A stretch of 64,000 nt of DNA from Pseudomonas chlororaphis subsp. chlororaphis (GTDB lineage Bacteria > Pseudomonadota > Gammaproteobacteria > Pseudomonadales > Pseudomonadaceae), in the NCBI RefSeq assembly GCF_003945765.1, contig NZ_CP027712.1, forward strand, positions 5,704,001 to 5,768,000. Reading direction: 5' to 3'. Positions 55,880 through 64,000 of the stretch are shown here, piece by piece. The stretch's first letter is position 1, and every line of letters begins with the position of its first letter. The notes under the pieces were generated by a model. The model had not been told where the DNA came from. It ran no database searches and was given only the letters and a program-made list of their open reading frames with translations. Made by a program: the position numbers and the translations under genes.

Positions 55880-55914
55880 ACAAAACCCCACGTGCGCATG
55901 ACGCAGGCGGGGTT
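55880..55914 (-). terminator. Terminator of the czcCBA operon
   Basis: On the minus strand, AACCCCGC ... TGCG pairs with CGCA ... GGGGTT and is followed by TTGTTT, 20 bases after the czcA stop. Confidence 0.8.
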
Positions 55915-55933
55915 GGTTGACGCCGGTCGCGGG

Positions 55934-58900
55934 TCAGTCGTTTAGCAGGTCCTGCAGTTCCTGTTCTTCTTCCTTGCGGTGCGCCCAGTGGTACAGCGCC
56001 GGCAGCACCAGCAGGGTCAGGGCGGTGGAGGAGATGATGCCGCCGATGACCACGGTGGCCAGCGGCCGTTGCACTTCGGCGCCGGTGCCGGTGGCCAGGG
56101 CCATGGGGATGAACCCCAGCGACGCCACCAGCGCGGTCATCAGCACCGGGCGCAGGCGGGTCAGCGCGCCTTCGTTGACTGCCGCGGCGAGCATCCGCCC
56201 TTCTTCGCGCAGGTTGCGGATAAAGGCGATCATCACCAGGCCGTTGAGCACCGCCACCCCCGACAGCGCGATGAAGCCCACCCCCGCCGAGATCGACAGC
56301 GGGATATCGCGCAGCCACAGGGCCATGATCCCCCCGGTCAGAGCGAAGGGAATCCCGGTAAACACCAGCAACCCATCCTTGAGGTTGTTGAACATCATGA
56401 ATAGCAGGCCGAACACCAGCAGCAGCGCCACCGGCACCACGATCTCCAGGCGCTTGGAGGCTTCCTGCAACTGTTCGAACTGGCCGCCCCAGGTGATCCA
56501 GTAGCCGGTCGGGATCTGCACCTGATCGCCAATGGCCCGGGTCGCCTCTTCGACGAAGGAACCCATGTCGCGCCCGCGCACGTTGGCGCTGACGATCACC
56601 AGGCGCTTGCCGTTCTCGCGGCTGACCTGCGCCGGGCCGAGCACCAGGTCGACGCTGGCGACTTCCGAGAGGGCGATGAAACCCAGTTGCCCGTTGACGC
56701 TGCCCGCGGCCGCCGCCACCGGAATCAGCAGGCGCGACAGCCCGTCGATATCGGTGCGCTGGGCATCGGACATGCGCACCAGCATGTCGAAGCGCCGGTC
56801 GCCCTCATACAAAATGCCCGCCTTGCGCCCGCCCACGGCAATCGCCACGGCGTCCTGCACATCGCCGACGTTGAGGCCGAAACGCGCGGCCTTGTCGCGG
56901 TCGACATTCACCGTCAGCACCGGTAAGCCGGTGGTCTGCTGCACCTTCACCTCGGCGGCGCCGTCAATCTTCTGCAAGGTCTGCGAAATCTCTTCGGCGG
57001 TCTTGTTCAGCACCTCCATGTCATCGCCGAAGACCTTCACCGCGACATCGCTGCGCACCCCGGAAATCAGCTCGTTGAAGCGCAGCTGGATCGGTTGCGA
57101 CAGCTCGTAGACGTTGCCCGGCAGGCTGTTGCTGACCCGTTCGATATCGGCAATGATCGCCTCGCGCGACTTGCCCGGGTCTGGCCATTGCGCTTTGGGC
57201 TTGAGCATCAGGTAGGCATCGGAAATGTTCGGCGGCATCACATCCGAAGCGATCTCGGCGGTGCCGGTACGGGCGAACACCCGCTCGATTTCCGGGATCT
57301 GAGCCAGCAGGGTTTTCTCCAGGGTCTTCTGCATTTCCACCGACTGAGTGAGGCTGGCGTCGGGCACACGCATCGCCTGCTGGGCGAAGTCGCCTTCGCT
57401 GAGGCTGGGGATGAATTCACTGCCCATGCGACTGGCCACCAGGCCCGAGACCAGCACGCTGAGAACGGCCAGGGCAAAGGCCAGGGAACAGTGGCTCATC
57501 ACCCAGCGCAGCACCGGCTCGTAGCCCCGGCGGGCGCCGCGCATGACGAAGTTTTCTTCCTCCTTGACCTTGCCGGTGACGAACAGCGCGATCGCCGCCG
57601 GGACGAACGTCACCGAGAGGATCATCGCCCCCAGAAGGGCTATCACCACGGTGAAGGCCATCGGGTGGAACATCTTCCCGGCCACCCCGGACAGGGCAAA
57701 GATCGGCAGGTACACCACCATGATGATCAGTTGCCCGTAGATCAGCGCCCGTCGCGCTTCCTTGGCCGCGGCGAAGACTTCGTGCAGGCGCTCGGAACGA
57801 GTGAGCATGCGCCCGTGATGCTGCTGGGCATGGGCCAGGCGGCGGATGGCGTTCTCGACGATGACCACCGCGCCGTCGACGATGATGCCGAAGTCCAGCG
57901 CGCCGAGGCTCATCAGGTTGGCGCTGACCTTGTTGGTGAACATGCCAGTGAAAGTGAACAACATGGCCAGCGGGATCACCATGGCGGTGATCAGCGCGGC
58001 GCGGATATTGCCCAGGAACAGGAACAGAATGGCGATGACCAGCAGCGCGCCTTCGATGAGGTTTTTCTTCACCGTGGCCACGGCCTTGTCCACCAGGTTG
58101 GTGCGGTCGTACACAGTGACTGCGGTCACGCCCTTGGGCAGCGAGCGATTGATCTCGGCGAGTTTTTCCGCCACCACCCGGGACACTGTGCGGCTGTTTT
58201 CCCCCACCAGCATGAACACCGTGCCGAGCACCACTTCGCGGCCGTTCTCGGTGGCCGCGCCGGTGCGCAGCTCACGACCGATGTCCACGGTGGCCACGTT
58301 GCTGACGCGGATCGGCGTGCCGTCCACGGTGTTGATCACGATGTTGGCGATGTCCTCGATGGACTTCACCTGCCCCGGCGCGCGGATCAGCAACTGCTGG
58401 CCGTTGCGCTCGATATAGCCGGCACCGACGTTGGCGTTGTTGCGCTCCAGGGCGGTCATCAGGTCGCTCAGGGTCAGGTTGTAGGCCGCCAGGCGCCTGG
58501 GGTCCGGAGCGATCTGATAGAGCTTGGCGAAACCGCCGATGGTGTTGATCTCGGCCACCCCCGGCACGTTGCGCAGTTGCGGGGCGATGACCCAGTCCTG
58601 GATCACCCGCAGGTCGGTCGGCGTATAGGCCGTGCCGTCGTCCTTGAGCGCGCCGGGCTCGGCTTCCACCGTCCAGAAGAAGATCTCGCCGAGGCCGGTG
58701 GAGATCGGCCCCATGCTCGCCTCCACGCCTTCGGGCAGCTGTTCGCGGGCCACCTGCAGGCGCTCGTTGACCAGTTGCCGGGCGAAGTACAGGTCGGTGC
58801 CTTCCTTGAAGATCACCGTCACCTGGGACAGGCCCGAGCGCGAAGTCGAACGGGTCTGCTCCAGGCCCGGCAGGCCGGCCATGGCCACTTCCACCGGGTA

Positions 58901-59098
58901 GGTGATGCGCTGCTCGGTTTCCAGCGGCGAGTAGCCGGGCATGCTGGCGTTGACCTGGACCTGGACGTTGGTGATGTCCGGCACCGCGTCGATCGGCAGT
59001 TTCTGGTAGCTGCCGATACCCACGGCGGCCATCAGCAGCACCGCCAGCAGCACGATGATGCGCTGCTCGATGGCGAATTGAATGATGCGTTCAAACAT
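55934..59098 (-). CDS. czcA: Heavy-metal efflux RND transporter CzcA
   Basis: 1054-residue inner-membrane RND pump of the HME class that drives Zn/Cd/Co out through the CzcCBA channel with proton antiport. Two halves, each with six helices and a periplasmic porter loop. The helix-4 signature LGALDFGIIVDGAVVIVENAIRRL (Asp, Asp, Glu) near residue 400 is the CzcA/HME1 divalent-cation type rather than the CusA type. C-terminal cytoplasmic tail ends KEEEQELQDLLND. Starts 35 bases after czcB. Confidence 0.96.
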   Translation of the reverse strand: MFERIIQFAIEQRIIVLLAVLLMAAVGIGSYQKLPIDAVPDITNVQVQVNASMPGYSPLETEQRITYPVEVAMAGLPGLEQTRSTSRSGLSQVTVIFKEGTDLYFARQLVNERLQVAREQLPEGVEASMGPISTGLGEIFFWTVEAEPGALKDDGTAYTPTDLRVIQDWVIAPQLRNVPGVAEINTIGGFAKLYQIAPDPRRLAAYNLTLSDLMTALERNNANVGAGYIERNGQQLLIRAPGQVKSIEDIANIVINTVDGTPIRVSNVATVDIGRELRTGAATENGREVVLGTVFMLVGENSRTVSRVVAEKLAEINRSLPKGVTAVTVYDRTNLVDKAVATVKKNLIEGALLVIAILFLFLGNIRAALITAMVIPLAMLFTFTGMFTNKVSANLMSLGALDFGIIVDGAVVIVENAIRRLAHAQQHHGRMLTRSERLHEVFAAAKEARRALIYGQLIIMVVYLPIFALSGVAGKMFHPMAFTVVIALLGAMILSVTFVPAAIALFVTGKVKEEENFVMRGARRGYEPVLRWVMSHCSLAFALAVLSVLVSGLVASRMGSEFIPSLSEGDFAQQAMRVPDASLTQSVEMQKTLEKTLLAQIPEIERVFARTGTAEIASDVMPPNISDAYLMLKPKAQWPDPGKSREAIIADIERVSNSLPGNVYELSQPIQLRFNELISGVRSDVAVKVFGDDMEVLNKTAEEISQTLQKIDGAAEVKVQQTTGLPVLTVNVDRDKAARFGLNVGDVQDAVAIAVGGRKAGILYEGDRRFDMLVRMSDAQRTDIDGLSRLLIPVAAAAGSVNGQLGFIALSEVASVDLVLGPAQVSRENGKRLVIVSANVRGRDMGSFVEEATRAIGDQVQIPTGYWITWGGQFEQLQEASKRLEIVVPVALLLVFGLLFMMFNNLKDGLLVFTGIPFALTGGIMALWLRDIPLSISAGVGFIALSGVAVLNGLVMIAFIRNLREEGRMLAAAVNEGALTRLRPVLMTALVASLGFIPMALATGTGAEVQRPLATVVIGGIISSTALTLLVLPALYHWAHRKEEEQELQDLLND

Positions 59099-59133
59099 GG
59101 GAAGTCACTCTCCAGGGAAACACTCAGTGCGGA

Positions 59134-60366
59134 TCAATGGCCGTGCTCGGCCGAGCCCTTGCCCAGTTCGGACTTGAGGATGAAGCTGCCGGTGGTCGCC
59201 ACCTGGGCCCCGGCGCGCAAGCCTTCGCGGATCTCGACGAAGCCGCCTTCGCTGCCGCCCAGCACCACGGGGGTGGCCTGGAAACCGTCGGCGACGCGCA
59301 CGAACACCGCAGGCTTGTCTTCCACGGTCTGGACCGCGCTCTGCGGCACGGTTACCCCGGCCTGGTAGGTGTCGGTCGCCACCTGCACCGAGACGAACAG
59401 CCCCGGCCGCCAGACATCGTCCGGGTTGGGTACGGTGACCCGCACCGTGGCGGTCCGGGTCTGCTCGCCCAGCAGGCTGCCGACATAGGCCACCGTGCCC
59501 TGCACCTGGGTGCCCAGCTCGGTGGACTGCACCCGGACCGGCTTGCCGACCCGGACCTTGTTCAAGTCCTTGGGAAACACGCCGAAGGTGACCCAGACCC
59601 GGGACAGGTCGGACAGGGTGAAGGCGGCGCTGGTCTCGCCCACCACCTCGCCGACGCTCAGGTGTTTTTCCACCACCACGCCGTCGAACGGCGCACGCAT
59701 CTCATAGCGGTTGCCGCCCGCCAGCACCGAGCTGCCACTCAGGGCGTTCATCTTTTGCCGGGCATTGTTCAGGGCGATTTCGGCTTCCTGCAGGGTCTGG
59801 CGCGCCAGCAGGTAATCCTGCTCGGCGGAGATCTGGTCGACCCACAACTGGCGCTCGCGCTGGAAGGTGGTGCGCGCCAGCTCGACCCGGCGCTCGGCGG
59901 CGGCCAGTTCGCTGCGCTGGTCGGAGATCTGCTGGCTGGCGATCACCGCCAGCAGCTCGCCCTTCTTCACCGTCTGGCCGAGATTGACCGCCACCGACTC
60001 CACCACCCCGGCCGCGCGCGGCACGATGTGCGAGGTGCGGTCCTCGTCGAAGCGGATCTCCCCCGGCAGCGTCAGCAAGCTGCTGAGATTGCGCGGTGCG
60101 GCCTCGGCCAGCTGGATGTCCGCGGCCTTGATCTGCTCGGCACTGAGCTCGACCTTGCCCTCTTCCTCGGCATGTCCCTCACCTTCCGCTTGCCCCTCAT
60201 CGCCTTCCCGATGCGCCTCGCCGTCCTTGTGCGTGTCCGCCTTGGCCGCGGGTTTCGCCTGCGCGGCCACCGGCGCCGCCTGGAACAGCTCCTGCCACAT
60301 CAACCCGGCCACGCCGAGCGCGATCGCCACGGCCAACGCCAAGGCTGTGCTTCGTTTCTTGTCCAT
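59134..60366 (-). CDS. czcB: Membrane fusion protein CzcB
   Basis: 410-residue periplasmic adaptor linking CzcA to CzcC. N-terminal membrane anchor (~8-28), then a Lys/His/Glu-rich charged stretch (~40-70, HKDGEAHREGDEGQAEGEGHAEEEG) that could bind metal; beta-barrel, lipoyl and helical hairpin domains follow (SLLTLPGEIRFDEDRTSHIVPRAAGVVESVAVNLGQTVKKGELLAVI). The small czcC-coupled gene lies upstream in the operon. Confidence 0.95.
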   Translation of the reverse strand: MDKKRSTALALAVAIALGVAGLMWQELFQAAPVAAQAKPAAKADTHKDGEAHREGDEGQAEGEGHAEEEGKVELSAEQIKAADIQLAEAAPRNLSSLLTLPGEIRFDEDRTSHIVPRAAGVVESVAVNLGQTVKKGELLAVIASQQISDQRSELAAAERRVELARTTFQRERQLWVDQISAEQDYLLARQTLQEAEIALNNARQKMNALSGSSVLAGGNRYEMRAPFDGVVVEKHLSVGEVVGETSAAFTLSDLSRVWVTFGVFPKDLNKVRVGKPVRVQSTELGTQVQGTVAYVGSLLGEQTRTATVRVTVPNPDDVWRPGLFVSVQVATDTYQAGVTVPQSAVQTVEDKPAVFVRVADGFQATPVVLGGSEGGFVEIREGLRAGAQVATTGSFILKSELGKGSAEHGH

Positions 60367-60417
60367 GCATGCTCCTGAAAAAATCGACTCGACGCGCCAA
60401 CCGGCAACAGCGACGCG

Positions 60418-60576
60418 TCATGAGGTCTGTGGAAAAAAGAAATCGCCGAGCGCCCGATGCAGCTCATGCAGGCACCAATGGGACGCGCCCTCCTCGACCC
60501 GGCTCGGCAGCGGGACGCTGCAATCGGTGACCAGCAGCGCGCCCAGGCCCAACAGGACGAACAACGCGGTTCTCAC
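60418..60576 (-). CDS. Small protein translationally coupled to czcC
   Basis: 52-residue frame starting GTG in a GTGA overlap with the czcC stop. The sequence begins (M)RTALFVLLGLGALLVTDCSVPLP: a hydrophobic export or membrane segment followed by Cys, then EEGASHWCLHELHRALGDFFFPQTS with a further Cys and two His. It ends 51 bases before czcB. The coupling, hydrophobic N terminus and Cys/His content suggest a small metal-binding or regulatory accessory of the efflux system, perhaps comparable to CzcI; not proven. Confidence 0.6.
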   Translation of the reverse strand: MRTALFVLLGLGALLVTDCSVPLPSRVEEGASHWCLHELHRALGDFFFPQTS

Positions 60577-61838
60577 AGCGTGCGATCGGGGCCGGCGAGA
60601 TCGCCGTAGATGCGCTCGATGCGCACCCAGGCGTCGGTGGACTGGGCCACGGCGGCGATGTACTGGGTGCGGGCGCTGATCAGCGTGCGCTGGGCGTCGA
60701 GCACCTCGATGAAGTTGAACTTGCCCATCTCGAAGCCACGGGTCGCGGTGTCCACGGCGTTTTGCGCGGCTGGCAGGATCACCTGGTTGAACGACTGCAC
60801 TTCGTTGCTGGCGGTGCTCCACTGATCCAGGGCCTGACGGGTTTCAGTGCGCAGGCGCAGCTCCGCGGCGTTGCGCAGATCCCGGGCCTGATCGGCGCGC
60901 CGCGCCGCCGACAGGACGTTGCCCTGGTTGCGGTTGAACAGCGGAATCGGCATCGACACCCCGACCAGGTTGACCCGCTCGCGCACGCTGGCGTCGTACT
61001 GGCTGCCCACGCTGATATCGAGGTCGGGAATGCGCTGGGCCTTTTCCAGCCCCAGGGAGGCTTCGCGCTGCACCACCTGCATTTCGGCCAGGCGCAGTTC
61101 AGTGGTCTGTTGCAAGCGCGCCAGCAATTGCGCCGAAGGCGGCAGCGAGGGCAGCCCGCTGGCCGGCTCCGCGACGGCGCTGAAGTCGGTGGTGGCGGCC
61201 CCGGTCACGGTCGCCAACTGGCGATAGGCGTTGGCCCGATCCATCTCGGCGCGGCTCAGCTCCAGGCGGACTTCCGAGAGCTGGACCTGAGCGCGGGTGG
61301 CCTCCACGGGCGAGGCCTTGCCCGCGCTGACCCGCCCCTTGGCCACCGTCAGCCCGCGCTCGGCCAGGGCCAGGGAGCGGCCGGCCAGATCGCTGCGCTC
61401 CTGGGCGCGCAAGGCGCCGTAGAAGGCCGCGATCACATCGGCGCGCAGCTGGTTGCGCTGGCGTTCCAGCTCCAGTGCCGCGGCGTCCTGGGCACGGCTG
61501 GCGACATCGATGCGCGCGCCGCGCTTGCCGCCCAGCTCCAGGGTCTGGCTGAGTTTGACGGTGGTGGTTCGCGAGCTGCGGCGGGTGTCTTCGGCGTCCC
61601 AGGACAACACCGGATTGGGGATCAGCCCGGCCTGCTGGCGGCCCCCCTGGGCGATGTCGATTTCCCAGCGCGCCGCCGCCAGTTCGGGGTTGTTGGCAAA
61701 GGCACTGGCCAGGGCGTTGTCGAGGCTCAGCACCCGGCTCTCGGCCGCCGCGGCGTCCTGCAGCGCGGCACTGGCCAACAACAGGACGCCGGACAATGCC
61801 CCGACTATCCAGGCAAGTTTTTTAATGAGGGTTGGCAT
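60573..61838 (-). CDS. czcC: Outer-membrane efflux channel CzcC
   Basis: 421-residue TolC-type outer-membrane factor. Signal peptide ~1-30 (LSGVLLLASAALQDAAAAES), then two OEP repeats (~38-220 and ~245-415) with the long periplasmic helices (QLSEVRLELSRAEMDRANAYRQLATVTG, ELRLRTETRQALDQWSTASNEVQSFNQVILPAAQNAVDTATRGFEMGKFNFIEVLDAQRTLI). ATG 61838 chosen as the natural signal-peptide start; the frame is open to 61928. First gene of the operon, divergent from czcR. Confidence 0.93.
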   Translation of the reverse strand: MPTLIKKLAWIVGALSGVLLLASAALQDAAAAESRVLSLDNALASAFANNPELAAARWEIDIAQGGRQQAGLIPNPVLSWDAEDTRRSSRTTTVKLSQTLELGGKRGARIDVASRAQDAAALELERQRNQLRADVIAAFYGALRAQERSDLAGRSLALAERGLTVAKGRVSAGKASPVEATRAQVQLSEVRLELSRAEMDRANAYRQLATVTGAATTDFSAVAEPASGLPSLPPSAQLLARLQQTTELRLAEMQVVQREASLGLEKAQRIPDLDISVGSQYDASVRERVNLVGVSMPIPLFNRNQGNVLSAARRADQARDLRNAAELRLRTETRQALDQWSTASNEVQSFNQVILPAAQNAVDTATRGFEMGKFNFIEVLDAQRTLISARTQYIAAVAQSTDAWVRIERIYGDLAGPDRTL

Positions 61839-62085
61839 AACGCGTTCTGGCCCCTTACCGATACAGAGTGACGGCGGAGGCTCTGCGGTGCGAGGAAGTT
61901 GAACCGGCACGACGCATCCACACTCCACCCATAAAACAACTAACAGGTGAGTATTTAGTGCCGGCCAAATGTAGCCTTCGGTACTTATCGACAGGGTGGC
62001 GCAAAGATTACAAATCCGTTAGCAAACGCTCTGCCACGGGCTTATGCATTAACATCCCGGCCATCGACCCGAGAGCAAGCTCAAT
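61839..62085. other. Left part of the czcC-czcR divergent promoter region
   Basis: Non-coding, turning AT-rich to the right. It must hold the czcC promoter. No gene seen. Confidence 0.55.
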
Positions 62086-62193
62086 AAATCCACAACTTGA
62101 AATATAGAGAAACAACTTCTCCCCGCACGACACTTCGAAGCTTTTAAATTCAGAACCTTTAAATTAATAACCTTGAAATCCACAACTTTGAAA
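62086..62193 (+). promoter_or_regulatory. Direct repeats upstream of czcR, candidate CzcR sites
   Basis: AAATCCACAACTTGAAA at 62086-62102 is repeated as AAATCCACAACTTTGAAA at 62176-62193 (one extra T), 90 bases apart. OmpR-type regulators such as CzcR usually bind direct repeats, so these are candidate sites for autoregulation and czcC control. Confidence 0.5.
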
Positions 62194-62197
62194 GTTG
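62183..62197. promoter_or_regulatory. Perfect palindrome upstream of czcR
   Basis: CAACTTT-G-AAAGTTG, overlapping the second direct repeat, 74 bases before the czcR start. Confidence 0.5.
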
Positions 62198-62270
62198 AAT
62201 CATCCAGCCCGTTACTTTCAACGAAGTTATGGGACTGCCCCACTGCATTAAACACCGAGGCTAATTCAGC

Positions 62271-62945
62271 ATGCGCATTCTGGTGATCGAGGATGAACCG
62301 AAAACCGCCGACTACTTGCATCAGGGATTGAGCGAAAGCGGCTACGTCGTCGATTGCGCCAATAACGGCGCCGACGGCCTGCACCTGACCCGCCAGCACG
62401 CCTACGACCTGGTGATTCTCGACGTCAATCTGCCGGAGCTGGACGGCTGGGGGGTGCTGCAGCGCATTCGCCAGAACAGCAATACGCGGATCATGATGCT
62501 CACCGCCCAGGGGCGGCTGGTGGACCGGATCAAGGGCCTGGACCTGGGCGCCGACGATTACCTGGTCAAGCCGTTCGAATTCCCCGAGCTGCTGGCGCGG
62601 GTGCGCAGCCTGTTGCGGCGCAGCGAGCAGTCGCCGACCCCCGATGTGCTGCGGGTGGCCGACCTGGAGCTGGACCAGGGCCGCCACCGGGCGTTTCGCG
62701 GCAAACAGCGCATCGACCTGACCACCAAGGAGTTCGCCCTGCTGCACCTGCTGATGCGCCAGAGCGGCGTGGTGCTGTCGCGGACCCAGATCATCTCGTT
62801 CGTGTGGGACATGAACTTCGATTGCGACACCAATGTGGTGGAAGTATCGATCCGCCGCCTGCGGGCCAAGATCGACGACCCGTTCGAAAGCAAACTGATC
62901 CACACCCTGCGCGGCGTCGGCTACGTGCTCGAAGAGCGCGACTGA
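62271..62945 (+). CDS. czcR: OmpR-family response regulator CzcR
   Basis: 224-residue regulator. Receiver domain with Asp51 ([13 protein letters not shown]), acidic pocket EDE, Lys in [11 protein letters not shown]-terminal winged helix (~125-224: [54 protein letters not shown]). Divergent from czcCBA, whose transcription it is expected to activate under Zn/Cd. The usual czcS kinase gene is absent: the next DNA is a REP element, then a convergent CDF gene. Confidence 0.94.
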   Translation: MRILVIEDEPKTADYLHQGLSESGYVVDCANNGADGLHLTRQHAYDLVILDVNLPELDGWGVLQRIRQNSNTRIMMLTAQGRLVDRIKGLDLGADDYLVKPFEFPELLARVRSLLRRSEQSPTPDVLRVADLELDQGRHRAFRGKQRIDLTTKEFALLHLLMRQSGVVLSRTQIISFVWDMNFDCDTNVVEVSIRRLRAKIDDPFESKLIHTLRGVGYVLEERD

Positions 62946-62950
62946 AGCGC

Positions 62951-63059
62951 TGTAGCCGCTGCCGCAGGCTGCGATAGGTCCGAAGGACCTCCGGCGCGCC
63001 CAAGAGCGGCGCCCGCTTCGCGGTCGATCGCAGCCTCGCGGGCTCGGCAGCGGCTACAG
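62951..63059. repeat. REP-like palindromic element, copy 6
   Basis: TGTAGCCGCTGCCGCAGGCTGCGATAGG at the left, ATCGCAGCCTCGCGGGCTCGGCAGCGGCTACAGG at the right; sits between convergent czcR and CDF genes, six bases after the czcR stop. Confidence 0.9.
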
Positions 63060-63072
63060 GGACTACAGGTGA

Positions 63073-63978
63073 TTAATGTACGTGCTCTTCGTGCCCCTGT
63101 TCGTGAAAGCCGGCCTGTTCGACCTGGACCGTCACATGGGAGATATCGAAGCGCTCGTGCATCAGTTCGGTGACCTCGGCGAGGATCTGCTGCTCGCTGC
63201 GCCGCCCCAGGTCGGCCACCAGATGCGTGCTCATCACGTTCTTGCCGCTGGTCAGGGCCCACAGGTGCAAGTCGTGCACCTCGGTCACCCCGTCGATGGC
63301 GCGGATGCCCTGCTCGACCTGATCGATATCGATGCCGTCCGGCACGCCTTGCAGCAGCACGTTCATGCTCTCCCTGAGCAATGTCCAGGTGCGCGGCAGC
63401 ACCCAGAAACCGATGGCCGCCGCCACCAGCGAATCGACCCAGCCCCAGCCGGTGTACATGATCACCAATGCCGCGACGATCACGCCGATGGAGCCGAGCA
63501 TGTCGCTCCACACCTCCAGGTAGGCACCCTTGACGTTGAGGCTTTCGGCGCTCGCCGAGGCCAGCAGGCGCATGGAAATCAGGTTGACGACCAGCCCCAG
63601 CACCGCGATCACCAGCATGCCCGTGGACTGGATTTCCGCCGGCGCAGACAGGCGCTGCCAGGCCTCGAACAGGATGTAGAAGGCGACCACGAACAACAGG
63701 AGGGCGTTGAACGCCGCGGCGAGAATCTCGAAGCGCGCATAGCCGAAGGTGCGCTTGCGATCGGCTGCGCGCTTGCCGACCTGGATCGCCACCAGGGAGA
63801 TCGCCAGCGCCAGCGCGTCGGTCATCATATGGGCGGCATCGGACAGCAGCGCCAGGCTGCCGGTGACAAAGGCGCCGATCACCTCGGCGATCATGAAACT
63901 GCCCGTCAGCCCCAGGGCCATCCATAACTTGCGTTCGTGTCCGGCCCGAACCTGTCCGTGACTGTGCCCTGCGCCCAT
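63073..63978 (-). CDS. Cation diffusion facilitator (CzcD/ZitB-like)
   Basis: 301-residue CDF transporter, an inner-membrane Zn/Cd/Co:proton antiporter. His-rich N terminus (MGAGHSHGQ); six helices; metal-site HxxxD motifs ALLSDAAHMMTDALAL and YLEVWSDMLGSIGV; C-terminal cytoplasmic domain (HDLHLWALTSGKNVMSTHLVAD) ending in a His-rich tail (HEQGHEEHVH). ATG 63978; a GTG four codons earlier is possible. It complements CzcCBA: CDF moves metal from cytosol to periplasm. Confidence 0.94.
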   Translation of the reverse strand: MGAGHSHGQVRAGHERKLWMALGLTGSFMIAEVIGAFVTGSLALLSDAAHMMTDALALAISLVAIQVGKRAADRKRTFGYARFEILAAAFNALLLFVVAFYILFEAWQRLSAPAEIQSTGMLVIAVLGLVVNLISMRLLASASAESLNVKGAYLEVWSDMLGSIGVIVAALVIMYTGWGWVDSLVAAAIGFWVLPRTWTLLRESMNVLLQGVPDGIDIDQVEQGIRAIDGVTEVHDLHLWALTSGKNVMSTHLVADLGRRSEQQILAEVTELMHERFDISHVTVQVEQAGFHEQGHEEHVH

Positions 63979-64000
63979 GAAAGCCCCCACCTGTGGAAAT

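Noticed and set aside
57095..59368. 757-codon plus-strand frame opposite czcA
   Set aside because: Antisense shadow; translation is His/Gln/Arg/Gly-rich with no recognisable domain, while czcA is complete.

Overview
The window is a 64-kb piece of a fluorescent Pseudomonas chromosome. Evidence: high GC with strong third-position G/C bias, the prs-rplY-pth-ychF housekeeping block, Pseudomonas-type REP elements, and a complete phenazine locus with phzI, phzR and phzA-H. A phzH amidotransferase gene after phzG is characteristic of Pseudomonas chlororaphis strains that make phenazine-1-carboxamide. No database search was run; names rest on recognised protein families, motifs and gene order.

Layout. 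1-3230: prs (3' end), rplY, pth and ychF. 3525-19539: an apparent type II secretion module. A two-component system comes first (a frameshifted LuxR-type regulator and an EvgS/BvgS-like kinase), then a secreted GbpA-like lytic polysaccharide monooxygenase, a cytochrome b561 and gspC to gspM. The arrangement resembles the Txc/TtsSR/CbpE system described in P. aeruginosa PA7. 19553-21617: a MOSC protein and an Fsr-like efflux pump. 21965-22041: tRNA-Met(CAT), immediately followed by the phenazine locus. There phzI and phzR converge, and phzABCDEFG-phzH runs rightward to 32409. Two near-identical lux-type boxes lie in front of phzI and phzA.

32714-49374 is mixed accessory and metabolic content: gamma-glutamyltransferase, acetyltransferases, a C4-like structured RNA ahead of a DUF3077 gene, a HigBA toxin-antitoxin pair, a multicopper polyphenol oxidase-family protein, ddlA, a LysE exporter, an XRE/DUF2975 pair, an AraC regulator, a divergent MFS/LysR pair enclosed by inverted ~150-bp repeats, a flavin reductase, an SDR and a LysR regulator. 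49413-52283 holds tandem BdlA-like PAS-PAS-chemoreceptor paralogues. 52498-53478 holds a RidA-family gene and a DUF2790 gene that meet inside a small palindromic element. 53812-55140 encodes an OprD-family porin. 55934-63978 is a heavy-metal export locus: czcCBA, a small gene coupled to czcC, the regulator czcR with no sensor kinase beside it, and a CDF transporter.

How the parts work together. The first module would sense an envelope signal and export a chitin-active oxidase. The phenazine locus converts chorismate to phenazine-1-carboxylate and then to the carboxamide under acyl-homoserine-lactone control. The last block removes Zn/Cd/Co. Six REP-like elements of one family (start TGTAGCCGCTGCCG), one of another family, and two members of a MITE-like family fill many of the intergenic gaps.
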